Notes under the pieces: model-generated | Databases searched by the model: none | Told to the model about the DNA's origin: nothing | The model's input: only the letters and a program-made list of their open reading frames with translations | Translations under genes and position numbers: made by a program | Part shown: positions 20,939 to 32,068 of the stretch, piece after piece | How the letters are laid out: each line of letters opens with the position of its first letter | How positions within the stretch are numbered: position 1 is the first letter of the stretch | From: Aurantiochytrium sp. KH105 | Taxonomy: Eukaryota; Sar; Bigyra; Thraustochytrida; Thraustochytriidae | Length of the DNA stretch: 64,000 nucleotides | NCBI GenBank assembly: GCA_003116975.1 | Contig: BGKB01000115.1 | Coordinates: forward strand, 68,430-132,429 | Direction: 5' to 3'

Positions 20939-22942
20939 CTAGTCGTGTTCTGCAACGTGATTGGGGAAAGCAGGATGAAGGTCAGTGTGACGATCAATGT
21001 CGGTCTTGTCAACAATGGGGAGAACCAGTTGGGTGTCATGAAAGATGCGATGCTCTGCAGAGCAAGTCTCAACAGCCTCGGCAATCTCGTGATCGGTACC
21101 AAAGTTGCGCATGTACAGTGGGTGCGCGCCTCCGGACACCTGCAATCGGATGCGCGTCCCCTCAGCGTAGCGTGTGGCGATAGGCCCGAGCTTGATGCGG
21201 CGGCCCTTGAGCTCGTACCAGACGACACCGTTGGCGTCGGTGCTCGTCTCATCCCAGTCGTCTGGACCAAATCTCGCAAGGTCTTCGGCGAGATTGTAAC
21301 TCTTTGGGCTGACGAACCATTGCGAAGGAACGACCTCGCACAGCTTGAAGAAAAAGTCTGTATGGGGATTGCTTGAGCGCGCATGAAGCTCGACAAAGAC
21401 GTCGCCGCAGACGTACATGTCTTGACGAAGTGGCCGCGAAGAAAAGACGAGCACATCGTCTCGCGCCTCGAGGCTCGATTGCTCTACGCGGCCCGAGTTG
21501 AGCGGGTCAAAGGAGGGCCCACCGCAGTACGGCGTGGGGTTCTCTGGGTCATAAATGTGGTGCGAGTAGGCAGCAGTTTCGCTTGATCCTTTTTGGGCCT
21601 CCACAACTGGGGCGCGCGTGGTCATACGGCTAAGCGGCCAGGCCGATTCGTTAGCCACCTGGGGCGGCCATGAGGCAAACGAGCACCAGCGCGTGGGACT
21701 CGTCCCGAGAATGGCAACGTGAATGGCACTTTCGGTCTTCTCATCCTCCTGCTTCTCAGCATCGTCCTCCATGTGGCGCTGAAACATGTCCAGGGCCACA
21801 TTGAGCGAAACGCTGCCGTAGTTGGCAAAGTGCCAATGCTTCCAAGTGCCTACGGTCATTCGGCAGACGCGTTCGCCCTTGCTTGCTCCGCGCTCAAAGT
21901 CCTCAAAGGATTGCTTGAGGAAAAAATCGTACCAGCCACCAATAATGTGCGTAGGCGGGCGCTCTGGATGGCTCATGTCGCAGAGCATATCCTTGTCGGA
22001 CCAGAACTCGTGCTCGATATCGGTGGCGCGAATGGCGTCCTGAAGAAAACCAAGACGCATGCCAATGAGCTTTTCGTCTTGCGAGGCAAGCGGAGCATCC
22101 ATAAAGGAACGGTTGAGCTCTCCCTGGAGAGGCGGGAACCAAAATTGAATAACTCTGGGCGTGTCCATGAGCTTGACGGCGAGCCAGAGCCAGCGCAGAA
22201 CGAGATCGAGGGCAAGACTGCCCGAGTTGCGATGGAAAATGATGGAAAAGGCCCGCGCTCCCGTCATGATGGGAACGATGCAAGAAATGTGGCGGCCCGC
22301 TTTGCTGCCGGCTGCCGCATATGCAGTAAGGCCCAAGTACGAGATACCCCAGAGTGAAACCTTGCCGTTGGACCAGGGCTGCTCGCGGATCCAGTCGATG
22401 GTATCGCCTCCGTCCTGAATTTCGTGCTTGACGGGGAAGAAGTCTCCGCCGCTCCCGAAGCGACCGCGCGTGTCCTGTACAAGAACGACGAATCCACGCT
22501 CTGCAAAGACTTTGGCCCATTCTGGCCCGAGGTTAAATCGTCCGTACGGCGTGCGGACCAAGATGGTGGAAAAGGTCTTGCCGCTTGAAAAGTCAGGTCG
22601 AGCCTCCCGATCGTCATCCCGTGCAGGCAAAGGCGTGTAGATCGTTCCGTAGAGCTTGACGCCGTCGGAGGCCTCCGTGACCACATCCATGGAGGAGACA
22701 GTGGCATGTTTCGCGGGCGGTAAATTCCTGAACTTGGTGCCAGCGTGCGCGGAAACGTGCTGCAGCGGCTTGACGAGGCCCCGACGGATTTCCTTGCGCA
22801 GGAAGCTGATATACTTGGTAAAGAGTGAAAGCGAGTCTACCCCTGCCTTGCTCGCAAAGAAGACGAGCATCCACAAGAAGCGTGTCACTCTGCGCGTCAA
22901 CGCGCGTGCAGTCGCACCGGAAATCAGTCCCTGCTCCGCCAT
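20939..22942 (-). CDS. CocE/NonD (peptidase S15) family alpha/beta hydrolase
   Basis: The 667-residue protein fits the CocE/NonD hydrolase family, serine esterases and acyl-peptidases related to X-Pro dipeptidyl-peptidase. Visible catalytic features are LWGISYLG with Ser201, GGWYDFF with Asp337, and GTWKHWHF with a candidate histidine at 367 or 369. RTPYGR (130-135) and VLVQDTRGRFGSGG (153-166) are family hallmarks. The C-terminal 140 residues form the usual jelly-roll domain (DMYVCGDVFVELHARSSNPH, and later GTRIRLQVSGGAHP). A hydrophobic segment (about 22-32) near the N-terminus may act as a membrane anchor. The ATG at 22942 has A at -3 and G at +4; the frame runs on upstream to 23263 but that part is Cys/Arg-rich and probably leader. 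The natural substrate is unknown. Confidence 0.9.
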   Translation of the reverse strand: MAEQGLISGATARALTRRVTRFLWMLVFFASKAGVDSLSLFTKYISFLRKEIRRGLVKPLQHVSAHAGTKFRNLPPAKHATVSSMDVVTEASDGVKLYGTIYTPLPARDDDREARPDFSSGKTFSTILVRTPYGRFNLGPEWAKVFAERGFVVLVQDTRGRFGSGGDFFPVKHEIQDGGDTIDWIREQPWSNGKVSLWGISYLGLTAYAAAGSKAGRHISCIVPIMTGARAFSIIFHRNSGSLALDLVLRWLWLAVKLMDTPRVIQFWFPPLQGELNRSFMDAPLASQDEKLIGMRLGFLQDAIRATDIEHEFWSDKDMLCDMSHPERPPTHIIGGWYDFFLKQSFEDFERGASKGERVCRMTVGTWKHWHFANYGSVSLNVALDMFQRHMEDDAEKQEDEKTESAIHVAILGTSPTRWCSFASWPPQVANESAWPLSRMTTRAPVVEAQKGSSETAAYSHHIYDPENPTPYCGGPSFDPLNSGRVEQSSLEARDDVLVFSSRPLRQDMYVCGDVFVELHARSSNPHTDFFFKLCEVVPSQWFVSPKSYNLAEDLARFGPDDWDETSTDANGVVWYELKGRRIKLGPIATRYAEGTRIRLQVSGGAHPLYMRNFGTDHEIAEAVETCSAEHRIFHDTQLVLPIVDKTDIDRHTDLHPAFPNHVAEHD

Positions 22943-23540
22943 CGTGGCCTGGTCTCTTGGTTGCTCGTTCGCTCGCTCCTCGCGTCGACGATCCCTTTTG
23001 TCCTGAGTCGGCGCAGTTCGCCTCGCCCAGCAGGTTCTCCTTCGCGCGCACGCCGTCGAGCACGCTGCCGCGAAGCCCGCTCTGCGATGCGCTCTGAGCC
23101 CTAGTCTTGGATTCCTGTTTGCGCGTACGTTCGTCACAGCGGCGACTTGGACCCTCCATGCTTGGCTTTGACTGTGCGTTGAGCTTGCTTCTTCTGTGCA
23201 GTGCAGTGCAGTGCAATGGACCAAGCAAGGGAAAAAGTGTGTGTAGAATGCATGCGTGCACAACTGACAGTAATAAGTGCTGCCTTGCTTGCATTTTCTC
23301 TCTCGCGCGACGAGCAGTATAGTAACTCACTGAGCCAGCCAGTAGTACTTATGCCCCTATGGTTTTTGCGAAAGCTCCCCGCAAAATGAAGATCAAGACC
23401 AAGACGGAGGAAGGTATCTGATCATTTAGTCGAGCAGGGCTAGTCCTGCTCTTTTCAACATGTATTTCTTTTCTTGGAAGAGTAAAGCAAGTAAGGAAGA
23501 AGAAGAAGAAGAAGAAGAAGAAGGAGGAGGAAAAGGAAAA
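22943..23540. other. Intergenic region between hydrolase and fumarase genes
   Basis: The spacer should hold the promoter of the hydrolase gene and the 3' end of the fumarase gene. A GAA trinucleotide run lies at about 23498-23530. No separate gene is seen. Confidence 0.55.
23498..23530. repeat. (GAA)n microsatellite
   Basis: About eight GAA units are followed by GGAGGAGG, just beyond the stop codon of the fumarase gene. Confidence 0.9.
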
Positions 23541-25115
23541 CTACTCGGGTAGGGTGGGCGAGGTCATCTTGGAAGGGTCGACGATGCTGTCAAACTCCTC
23601 GCCACTGAGAAAATCGAGATTAATGGCCTCTTCGCGGAGCGTCGAGCCATTCTTGTATGCGGTCTTGGCGATCTTGGAAGCCTTGTCGTAGCCAATATGC
23701 GGGTTCAAGGCGGTGACCAGCATGAGTGAATTGCGAAGATGCTCGTCGATGCGATCGAAGTTAGGCTCGAGGCCCTCGATGCATCGCTCCGAGAAGGAAG
23801 CCGCAGCATCGCCGAGAAGACGCGCAGATTCGATGAGCGTTGCAGCCATGACGGGCTTGAAGGTGTTGAGCTCGAACTGACCCTGCGAGCCAGCCATGGA
23901 GATGGTCGTGTTGTTGCCCATGACGCGGACGCAAGCCATGGTCAGAGCCTCGCACTGCGTCGGGTTGACCTTGCCGGGCATGATGGAGCTGCCAGGTTCG
24001 TTTGCCGGAAGGTTGAGCTCGCCAATGCCGCAGCGCGGACCGCTTGCAAGAAGACGAATGTCGTTGGCAATCTTGTAGAGAGACGCTGCGACGGTGTTGA
24101 GGGCACCACTAGCCTCCACGATGGCGTCGTGGGCCGCCAGGGCCTCGAACTTGTTCGGCGCAGTCTGAAAGGGAAAGCCAGAATCTTCGGCGATGATTTC
24201 GGCGATGCGCACGTCGTAGCCCATGGTGGTGTTCAGGCCCGTGCCAACGGCAGTGCCGCCGAGTGCAAGATTGTACAAGCTATCAAGCGACTTTTGCACG
24301 CGGGAAATGCCGTACTCGACCTGGGTCATGTATCCAGAGAGCTCCTGGCCAAGGGACAGCGGGGTGGCGTCCTGCGTGTGCGTGCGCCCGGTCTTGATCA
24401 CGTCCGCATACTTGATGGCCTTTTCCTCGAGGGCGTCGCGCAACATGGCGAGGCCCGTCAGCGTGGACGCATCGATTACTTGAACACAGGCAATGTGCAT
24501 GGCCGTGGGGAAACTGTCGTTGCTGCTTTGGCCCATGTTGACATGGTCGTTCGGGTGAACGGGAACCTTCGTGCCAACCTCGCCGCCAAGAAGCTGGATG
24601 GCGCGGTTCGCTACAACCTCGTTCACGTTCATGTTCGTTTGCGTACCGGACCCCGTCTGGTAAATAACCAGGGGAAAGTGGTCGTCGAGTTTTCCCTCCA
24701 TGACCTCCTTTGCGGCTGCCATGATGGCACTGCCGACGCGCTCATCGATAAGGCTCTCGGCAATGTTGTACCTCGCGCAGGATCGCTTCACCAGCGCCAT
24801 GGCGTGGACGATTTCGATGGGCATGCGCGAGTTGTCGAGGTCAATGGGGAAGTTGTCGTGCGACCGCTGCGTCTGCGCGCCCCAGAGCTTGTCCGCGGGG
24901 ACCTCAATCTCGCCCATGGCGTCGGACTCCGTCCTCGTCTCGCCGTGCTTGGCCTTGTGCTTGTACCCATGGTGCTTGCGGTCTCCGCGCCGGTGGCTGC
25001 TGCTCAGGTGTCGCAGCATCGTCTTCGCGTTCTCCGCGCCTCCCGCCCCGGCCACCGCTCGCGAGAGCCTCTCCGCCGCCGCCGCCCGCGTCGCAGCTCT
25101 GCCCGCGCCCAGCAT
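23541..25115 (-). CDS. FUM1: Fumarate hydratase, class II, mitochondrial
   Basis: The 524-residue protein is a class II (FumC-type) fumarase, converting fumarate and malate in the TCA cycle as a homotetramer. All key elements are present: [13 protein letters not shown] (155-167), [12 protein letters not shown] (193-204), [11 protein letters not shown] with the catalytic histidine (242-252), and the lyase signature [10 protein letters not shown] (375-384) whose serine loop closes over the substrate. About 65 residues precede the conserved [13 protein letters not shown] start; they are rich in Ala, Arg and Ser with few acidic residues early on, as expected for a mitochondrial presequence. A His/Lys-rich patch (41-57) within it is unusual. 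The ATG at 25115 is the first one in frame. Confidence 0.98.
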   Translation of the reverse strand: MLGAGRAATRAAAAERLSRAVAGAGGAENAKTMLRHLSSSHRRGDRKHHGYKHKAKHGETRTESDAMGEIEVPADKLWGAQTQRSHDNFPIDLDNSRMPIEIVHAMALVKRSCARYNIAESLIDERVGSAIMAAAKEVMEGKLDDHFPLVIYQTGSGTQTNMNVNEVVANRAIQLLGGEVGTKVPVHPNDHVNMGQSSNDSFPTAMHIACVQVIDASTLTGLAMLRDALEEKAIKYADVIKTGRTHTQDATPLSLGQELSGYMTQVEYGISRVQKSLDSLYNLALGGTAVGTGLNTTMGYDVRIAEIIAEDSGFPFQTAPNKFEALAAHDAIVEASGALNTVAASLYKIANDIRLLASGPRCGIGELNLPANEPGSSIMPGKVNPTQCEALTMACVRVMGNNTTISMAGSQGQFELNTFKPVMAATLIESARLLGDAAASFSERCIEGLEPNFDRIDEHLRNSLMLVTALNPHIGYDKASKIAKTAYKNGSTLREEAINLDFLSGEEFDSIVDPSKMTSPTLPE

Positions 25116-26370
25116 GCTGCGCTGCGCTGCCGCGGCGTGCCGGCCGTGCGCTTCTTCCGGGCTGCCTCCCCTTCCTTCTCACTTCACTTCGTCGCTTCAC
25201 TTCGCTCGCTCCTCTTCGACCGCGGCGCCCGCGACGAACCGCCTCCTCGTCTCGTCTCGCGCGCGACGCGAGCCGCGGTCTCCCGGCGATTCGGGTCTGC
25301 CTGCGGAGCTGCGGCGGCGACGGCGCGGCGGAGTGGAGCGAGACGCGCCGAGCGGGCGAGGAGGAGGAGCAGGGCTCAGACTCGCTGCGTCCCAACGCGC
25401 GAGCTGAGCTCGAGGACAGCGCCCAGCGCGACTGCGACGGCGGCCAGGAGGACCGTGCGGCGTGTACGTGGAGAGGAGAGCGCGGATAGCGGATGAACGA
25501 ATCAGCAGCAGGGCGGCGTCGAATCCGCGAGAATGAGGATGATGATGATGATGACGCAGGGCGTGATTTGCGGCCGGGTCAGCTCGTGCCGGCGCGAGGT
25601 CGGGAGAATGGAAAATGCTCACAGCAGCTGCCACAGAGCACGTGCCCGCTCGCGCAGTCGCGAGCTGTGTGCGTGTGCGTGCGCGTGTGAATGATCGTGG
25701 CTCGCAGCCGTGCCGACTGACGTGGTTCGCAGGGCGCGGAAGTCACAGGCAGTCCCTGTCGATCCGACGACGTTTTCCTCGAGTCCCACACCCTGCGGAC
25801 TCCGTGAATCGGCACGGCTACGAAAGCAGAACGCAAGGAAAGTAGATGAACTTCTGAAGCAGGGTCGAGGGCTGCTGTGCAGCGTCTCCTGCAATGAGTC
25901 TCCTGCAATGAGTCGTCCTCGAATGCCTGTTGCAAACCCCTGAACTCTTGAAGCTGGCGCGATTAGCCAGGTGTAATCGGGGGCTGTGCGACATTCATTG
26001 AGTACTTGCACGAGCTCTGGTAAAAGCATACAGGAAAGGCGCCAAAGCCAACGCTCGAGGCCTCTGCAATCTTCGAGGATCTTCTTTGGAGCAAATTTGC
26101 GTTCATTCACTTTTTGCAAGGCAAGGAAAGGCATACTTTTGTCATAGAAATGAGTCTCCCATCGTTCAATGTATAAGAAAAGAAACGTAACCAATTGCGA
26201 AGCGTATGGTCGCTCGGGATAATCTACCTATCCTCACCTCATGTTTCTTGTCTCTCGCGTTTCTTGTTCAAGCTGATGCTCTGCTGCTGGCAGTGACTGG
26301 TCGAACCCGTGACGTCTCTGGCCCAATTCTGCGCAACCCAAATCCTCAGGCGGATGGAATGTGATAAATA
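25116..26370. other. Divergent intergenic region (fumarase / NAF1)
   Basis: This 1.26-kb spacer is GC-rich on the fumarase side and AT-richer after about 25,950. It should contain both promoters. Short GATGAT and GTGCGT repeats occur (about 25535-25555 and 25665-25690). No gene is visible. Confidence 0.5.
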
Positions 26371-28197
26371 ATGACAGGCTCCGCGCCAGACCTCGAAACA
26401 GGGTCCAGCCAACCGAGCGAGCAAGCGAGGGCAAGCGAGCACGAGGGCAAGAGGGTCCCGATGGAGACGCAAGGGGGAGAGGCGGCGAGCGCCGCGATGA
26501 CAATGCCGGAATCTTCTTCTTCTACGACGACGACGACGATGGAGACCACACCGAGCTTGGCAAAGTCTGAAGACGCGACCATGGACCTGGCTGCCGGGAC
26601 CACCGAGACGACGGCGCAGACCACCGAGACCACCGAGACCACCGAGACTGCGACGGAAGCCACGCCCATGACCACCGAGAAGGAGCAGAGCACAGAAGCT
26701 CAAGTACCATCAGCACCAGGGATCACAGCAGACGCGGAGCCAAGCGCCGAGCCAATGGCCGTGGAGGACAATAGCGAAGCCATGACCTCGCAGCCTCGCG
26801 AACGTGCCGCGAGCGAGGCTTCATCCTCCTCCTCCTCCTCGTCGTCGTCGTCCGAGGACAGCGACGATGACGACAAACGTATGCCGGGCGCTAATGATTC
26901 ACTTGAAACTGCCAAAGACAAGGTGACTCGCTTTGAGGCAGGGGAGGGTGAAGAGGCCATTTCAAAACATGGACCGCGCACCGCAAACGAAAAAGTGCCG
27001 GAAGAGGTTTCGATGGATCCTCTTCCCGTGGACGATATCAAACAAGACGACGAAATCGAGCTCTTTGGCAAAGTCATCAATAAACCTGATGGGCGAGACG
27101 CACTCGTTGTTGTTTCCATGCCGCCCGAGGAAGATGCAGAGGTGCGCCCCGTGGACCTGGACAGTGTGATTTGCACAAAGGAACGAAAACTCGTGGGCCG
27201 CATTGAAGAAGTTTTCGGACCTGTGATCAAGCCATTCTATTTGGTGCGTCACATGGAAGTCGTTGGCGCGGCCACGGCTGAAAATGCGAATGTTGCTGCG
27301 TCGTCATACCGTGTACCCGTGGAGGACAATGAGCTTTTGTTTGTGCTAAAGCGACATGGAAAATATGTAAACGTGGCCGCTCTCGATAAGCGCGGATCTG
27401 ACGCATCCAATGTGCACGACGAGGAGCCGGACGAGGATGAGATTGAGTACAGTGACGACGAAGAAGAAATGCGCGCCAAGCAGCGGCAGCGTGCGGCTCG
27501 AAAGGCGCAAAGTGGAAATGGGCAGCAATCATCTCCTGCTGATGGAACGTTTGTCATCCCGTCGTCTGCCCCGGCAAGGGGAGGCTCGGGACGTCGTCGC
27601 GGTCGTGACCGTCGTCGTGATGGCCCGGGTGAGCACCGGTCGGGTGAACGCCGCTCGGGTGCTCCTCATGGCAGAGGCGGCAGCATGCCACAGGGTCATT
27701 ACCAGCATTACAATGCCCATGCGCACAATCAGTACAACTATCAGCACCACCCGCAAGCGGGGTCGTATGGCGCTGGCGCTGCTGCATATGGCGCGGGCGC
27801 AGGTTTTGCTTATGGAAACGGCCCGGCCTATGGCAATAATCCTTCAATGGGTCACCCTATGCAACCATACGCACAGCCGGCGCAGGCTCCCTTTTACGCG
27901 CAGCAGCAACAGCAGCATCACCACCAACAACAACAAGGCGCTGGATTCGGCGCTGCATTTGGTCAGCCACAGATGCACGCTCCATCCACCGGAGGCGCTT
28001 TTGCATCGGTTCCAGACATGATGTCACCCCAGCAGCACAATCGTCAATTTGGTGCAGCGCAAATGCAGACCCAGGGTGCGCCCTTTTACGCGCAGCAAAC
28101 TCCATACTGGCAGCAGCAGCAACAGCAAGGTCAACAGCAAAGTCAGCAGCAGCAGCAAGGTCAGCAGCAGCAGGGGCCGCCGTCGTCAAGGAGCTAG
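26371..28197 (+). CDS. NAF1: H/ACA RNP assembly factor NAF1
   Basis: The 608-residue product matches NAF1, a nuclear factor that escorts dyskerin/Cbf5 during H/ACA snoRNP assembly and is later replaced by Gar1. The Gar1/Naf1 beta-barrel lies at about residues 210-295, including DEIELFGKVINKPDGRDALV, then VDLDSVICTKERKLVGRIEEVFGPVIKPFYLVR. A conserved C-terminal extension of the domain (ELLFVLKRHGKYVNV, about 325-340) is present. The N-terminal 200 residues are Thr/Glu/Ser-rich and acidic. After the domain comes an acidic, Arg/Gly-rich and then Gln/Tyr/Gly-rich tail with polyQ runs, typical of low-complexity NAF1 tails. The ATG at 26371 is chosen as the first in frame; 26461 is an alternative. 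Confidence 0.93.
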   Translation: MTGSAPDLETGSSQPSEQARASEHEGKRVPMETQGGEAASAAMTMPESSSSTTTTTMETTPSLAKSEDATMDLAAGTTETTAQTTETTETTETATEATPMTTEKEQSTEAQVPSAPGITADAEPSAEPMAVEDNSEAMTSQPRERAASEASSSSSSSSSSSEDSDDDDKRMPGANDSLETAKDKVTRFEAGEGEEAISKHGPRTANEKVPEEVSMDPLPVDDIKQDDEIELFGKVINKPDGRDALVVVSMPPEEDAEVRPVDLDSVICTKERKLVGRIEEVFGPVIKPFYLVRHMEVVGAATAENANVAASSYRVPVEDNELLFVLKRHGKYVNVAALDKRGSDASNVHDEEPDEDEIEYSDDEEEMRAKQRQRAARKAQSGNGQQSSPADGTFVIPSSAPARGGSGRRRGRDRRRDGPGEHRSGERRSGAPHGRGGSMPQGHYQHYNAHAHNQYNYQHHPQAGSYGAGAAAYGAGAGFAYGNGPAYGNNPSMGHPMQPYAQPAQAPFYAQQQQQHHHQQQQGAGFGAAFGQPQMHAPSTGGAFASVPDMMSPQQHNRQFGAAQMQTQGAPFYAQQTPYWQQQQQQGQQQSQQQQQGQQQQGPPSSRS

Positions 28198-28398
28198 ACA
28201 CTATCAGAAAGCAAATGTTTTTGTGTTGTATCAAAGGGTTGCGTCCGCCAAGACACCATAAAGAAGGGAAACGAAATTGTGAAGAAGAAATCTCGGCAGA
28301 ACCGATCTCGCGAAAGTTCGTACAAGGCTTGCGAGTGAGCGGAGGTCATGGCAATGATGACATGACGCGTGCGTTCAAGTGGCGTGGCCCGGTACTTG

Positions 28399-30387
28399 TT
28401 ACGCTTGAGCGACCTGGTTGTCCGCTGTTGCAGGGGCAGCGCCCGGACTCGAAGGCGCAGACGTGGGCGGGCTCTTGTTCGGAGGCATGGACTTGGCGTC
28501 TTCCATGTCGTCAATATTCTTGGACATCTTGGCGTCGCCCCCGACACTGTTCTTGCGCTGGTACGCTTTTGTGCCCACAGCACCCAAGAGGCAGGCATCG
28601 AGAACGGCGAGAATGCTCACAACCGCAATTGCTGACGTTGGCCAGCCGTTGTCCTTGTCCTCGCCCTCGTCGTCACCATCGTTGCCTCCGACCTCCTTGG
28701 ATGGCGTCGGGCTGGCAGTCGCCTTTGTAGGGCTAGACGTGGGCACAGGGGGGGCGGGAGGCGGAAGGTTTGTCGGGGCCGCGGTTGCAACAGCAAGAGC
28801 CTCGGCACCAGTGAGAGCGAGAGCACTGTCCTCCGTTGCGGCCAATACCGTGCCCTGGGCAATCGATGGCGAGGCGAGCACGGAAGCTCCAACGTCGACC
28901 CTCGAGACCTCTTGCAGAGAGCTGTCGAGAACCACAATTTCGGAACCGAGGGCAATAACAATATTGCCAGACGCGTCGATCGCGGGCGCGAGGCCGCTGT
29001 TCACATTCTGCGCGGTGTCCGAGAAATTGAGCTGTTGCGCAATCGACCCGTCATCGAGGCTGAAGCTGTAGAGGACACCGGTATTACCGAGCGCATAGCC
29101 CATCCCTGCGTCGCTGTTGAGTGCCAAGGCGCCCTCGACGTCATCCGCAAATGCACCTGCGACAGAAAAGTCAGACGAGCCGTCCGAAGCCAGCTTGTAG
29201 ATGTCGCCACCAGGAGCAGTCACATAGATGCCATCATCGGCGTCAACGAGGGCCGGGCCATAGAGAGCCGGAGTGGACACGCTGTCACTGCCAGAGGTGT
29301 CGGCAATAAGCGTAGATGATCGTAGGTCGCCCGCGTCCGCTTCGATAATATCGACGTAGCCCGTCCAGGCACAGACGACGACAATGCCAGCGTCGTTGGT
29401 GAGTGCAAGCGCCGTGTCGGGCCAGTCGAGTCGCGTGTCAACGTGGTCGCAGACGGGGCGACGCCAGATCTCGAGTCCAGCGTCTGTTTCCTCGTCGCTG
29501 ACAATGGAGATTTTGTGCAGGACAGAGGGAATCGAGACGCCAGGGGTGCCGCGCGAAGATACAAAGACGTAGTCACGGGAGGCCACAGGCGTTGCGGTGA
29601 TGGCTCCGCCGAGATTGTGCATCGAGACGACTTCACCCGAGGTCTCGTCGAGGCGGTAGAGCATGCCAGCATCATCGCCAACGATCACGTCCCCGCGCGA
29701 AGTGATCACCGGCTGGCCCACGAAAGAGACGCCTTCGTCGTTGTAATCGAGGGGCGAAAAGTCCCACACGGTGTCACCGGCGGCGTTGACGCAGACAAGG
29801 ATGCCGTCTGCAGTGTTGAAGACAAACTCGCCGGCAGTGGTTTCGACGGGTGCGCTGCCGGCGACACCTTCGGCGTCATCATAGGTAAAGAGGGACTTGA
29901 AGTCCTCGCCGGGGCTGCCGCCGTTCGCAGGCGTCTGCAGGGCATCCGTGGACTGGCGTCCATTGTAGGTGGCCGAAGGAAAGATGCCAAGCGTTCCGTT
30001 TCCATATTCGGGGTAGGAAAAGGCTTCCTCATCATCGGTGTCGCTCACGGCGCTGAGGCTATTTGCGATGGCACTGCAGTCAACGAGGCAGTCTGACTCG
30101 GTGACATTGAGATCCAAGCAGAACGCCTTGTTGTCGGAGAGGTCCGCATCGTCGCATCCCGTTGCGCCAACGCAGGACGCAAGCTGGGCGTAAGCGTCCG
30201 TGAAATCGAGGCAAACAGCGCCTTCCCGGTCGCTTGCATCCGCCGCAATAGCATCAAGCGCTTCCTGCGCAGAGCTCACGCACGCGAGCTGTTCCTCGGT
30301 GCACGCCTCGCCCGTGGCGTAGGCGATGGCTGCGAGAGCCGCCACGCCAATGACGGCGATTCTGCGACGGCGGTCCTCGCCTTGCAT
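28399..30387 (-). CDS. Secreted or type I membrane protein with PQQ-like beta-propeller
   Basis: The 662-residue protein begins with a basic stretch and a hydrophobic Ala-rich segment (about 9-25), a likely signal peptide. A Cys-rich region (about 29-125, roughly nine cysteines) follows. The middle (about 165-530) is a propeller of PQQ/quinoprotein-like repeats: FVFNTADGILVCVNAAGDTV, VIVGDDAGMLYRLDETSGEV, GIYVTAPGGDIYKLASDGSS and others, each with the D-G-x-L/I-Y-x-L pattern. A Pro/Thr/Ser-rich stalk, one transmembrane helix (about 584-606) and a short Lys/Pro/Ser-rich tail end the chain. It is therefore probably a surface receptor or adhesion-type protein; no enzymatic residues are visible. 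The 3' end converges with NAF1, 201 bp apart. Confidence 0.8.
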   Translation of the reverse strand: MQGEDRRRRIAVIGVAALAAIAYATGEACTEEQLACVSSAQEALDAIAADASDREGAVCLDFTDAYAQLASCVGATGCDDADLSDNKAFCLDLNVTESDCLVDCSAIANSLSAVSDTDDEEAFSYPEYGNGTLGIFPSATYNGRQSTDALQTPANGGSPGEDFKSLFTYDDAEGVAGSAPVETTAGEFVFNTADGILVCVNAAGDTVWDFSPLDYNDEGVSFVGQPVITSRGDVIVGDDAGMLYRLDETSGEVVSMHNLGGAITATPVASRDYVFVSSRGTPGVSIPSVLHKISIVSDEETDAGLEIWRRPVCDHVDTRLDWPDTALALTNDAGIVVVCAWTGYVDIIEADAGDLRSSTLIADTSGSDSVSTPALYGPALVDADDGIYVTAPGGDIYKLASDGSSDFSVAGAFADDVEGALALNSDAGMGYALGNTGVLYSFSLDDGSIAQQLNFSDTAQNVNSGLAPAIDASGNIVIALGSEIVVLDSSLQEVSRVDVGASVLASPSIAQGTVLAATEDSALALTGAEALAVATAAPTNLPPPAPPVPTSSPTKATASPTPSKEVGGNDGDDEGEDKDNGWPTSAIAVVSILAVLDACLLGAVGTKAYQRKNSVGGDAKMSKNIDDMEDAKSMPPNKSPPTSAPSSPGAAPATADNQVAQA

Positions 30388-30423
30388 TCTCCTTCTCCTT
30401 TCTCCTCTTTCTGCCCAGGCCGT

Positions 30424-30435
30424 GCGCGCGTGCGC

Positions 30436-30466
<31 letters not shown>

Positions 30467-30468
30467 AC
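30424..30468. repeat. (GCGT)n microsatellite
   Basis: Imperfect then regular GCGT/GCGC units lie directly upstream of the propeller gene. Confidence 0.85.
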
Positions 30469-30783
30469 GGGAGCAAGGCAACCCGAGCGCTTTCGCCGCT
30501 CCTGTCCTCTCTGCGCGCGTTGCTGTTGCTGATCTGCTTTTCCCGCCTTTTCGTCCCGGCTCGCGCCAGCTCTTCCGCCTCAACAGCGTCTCTCCAGGAC
30601 GCCTCCGGAAGCAAAAGTCAAGTCAATTCCAGGGTGGGATCGCGCGCCGAGCTCCGGCCCAGCCAGCCCAGCCCAGCCCGCGCCGTTTTAGGATTGGAGA
30701 TCTGCTTTGTCTCCGCGTCTTGGGTCTCCGCGATCTCCGATGCCGCCGCGCCCGATCGAGCCGCCGCGAGTTTGCTCTCGCCG

Positions 30784-30822
30784 CGCTCGCTCGCTCGCTC
30801 GCTCGCTCGCTCGCTGGCTGGC
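30784..30822. repeat. (CGCT)n microsatellite
   Basis: About nine CGCT units pass into GGCTGGCT. Confidence 0.85.
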
Positions 30823-32068
30823 TGCCGCGGCACGGTCCGGAGGGCGCGTGCGGCTCGGAACTGGACTCGGCAGGGCCAGGCGCCGCGGCGCGAGGCGGCT
30901 CGAGGCGGCTCGAGGCGTGGAGCGGGTCTGGGAGCGCGCCCGCGCCTGGGACCTCCTAGCGCCGCGCTAGCGGAAACCGCGGGCCCGGCCAAGAATCCAC
31001 ATTTGCCAGCGTTGACACTAACGTAGACACCCCGGGCGCCATCTTGCGGCACGCGCGGGGGCTGCGGGGGGCATGCTGCGCGGGGGGCACGGGGAGAGTC
31101 TGGCGTGGTTTGGCCGAGGGTATGTTGGGTTTGGCCGAGGTCGGGGAAATGGAAGGGTCGGGCTGTCGAGACTTGGTAGAGTGCGCCTGGAGAGACTAAG
31201 TTGGGAGTCAGCCTGCGAGAGACTAGGGGACTTTTCGTGGAGACCCGGTGGGCGCGTGGCGGCAAGAGGGGGTACGAAGGGAGATTGAGCGAGAGAGGGC
31301 GATGGGCCACTTGCAGAGGGCGCAGGCGCAAGTGGAGAATGGGCCCATTGTTGACTTTGTGTCGAGGCGGCTGCAAGTACAGGTGCAGCTTGCACCTAGT
31401 TGACGTGAGTTGCCACGCGGATTGTGCAACGGGCAACGGCGCGATCCTGTTGGTCACGGCGCGATGCGACGCTTGGCGGCGTCGCAGGAGGCAGACAAAA
31501 ACGGGCAGGTCTTCGCGAAAGCTCTTGCGTGCAGTACAGCGCCACTCGCTAGCGTCCCCGCGCGGGATTTACGCGCGAGACGCCGCGACGAAGCGGTCGC
31601 TGGGACCTAACTGTAGTGGCCCCGACGAGCACGCACGCCGCAAGGGCACCTGCAAGTACCTTATAGCGGCGCGCAAGTAGACTATAGCCGGCGGCAAGTC
31701 CGGCAAAGGCGAGCGGCAAGCGCCCACGTGCGGCTGCGCCAGCGCCTCGGCATTGTCGATTGACCGCCGGGTTTGATCGACTTGCGCGGCGCGGGCGAAA
31801 GCGCGAATCGGCCGAGAGATCGACTTGCGCGGATGCGAACGAAGTGAGTGAGTGAGCGAGCGCCGTGCACGAGCAGCAGCTCGGGCTGCGCCGCAGAGGC
31901 GACCAAAGCGGGTTCGAGCGGCGCGCGCGAGGGGCGTGGGACGCGCGCGACGGGCGGGGCGGAGCGAGCGACCGCCTCGCGCCTGGCCTCCGGGCGGGCG
32001 ACTGGCCGGCCGAGCGATCGAGCGGCCCGGCGGTAGACTCGGGGTTTGTTTTGACCTCGTCCGCAAGG

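Larger units (their letters stand above)
30388..32068. other. Divergent GC-rich intergenic region with simple repeats
   Basis: This 1.7-kb spacer lies between two outward-facing genes. It holds a GCGT run (about 30424-30468) and a CGCT run (about 30784-30822). No frame looks coding. Confidence 0.55.

Noticed and set aside
23739-25496. 585-residue plus-strand frame
   Set aside because: It is antisense to the fumarase gene, whose identity is certain; GC-rich codons leave the opposite strand open.
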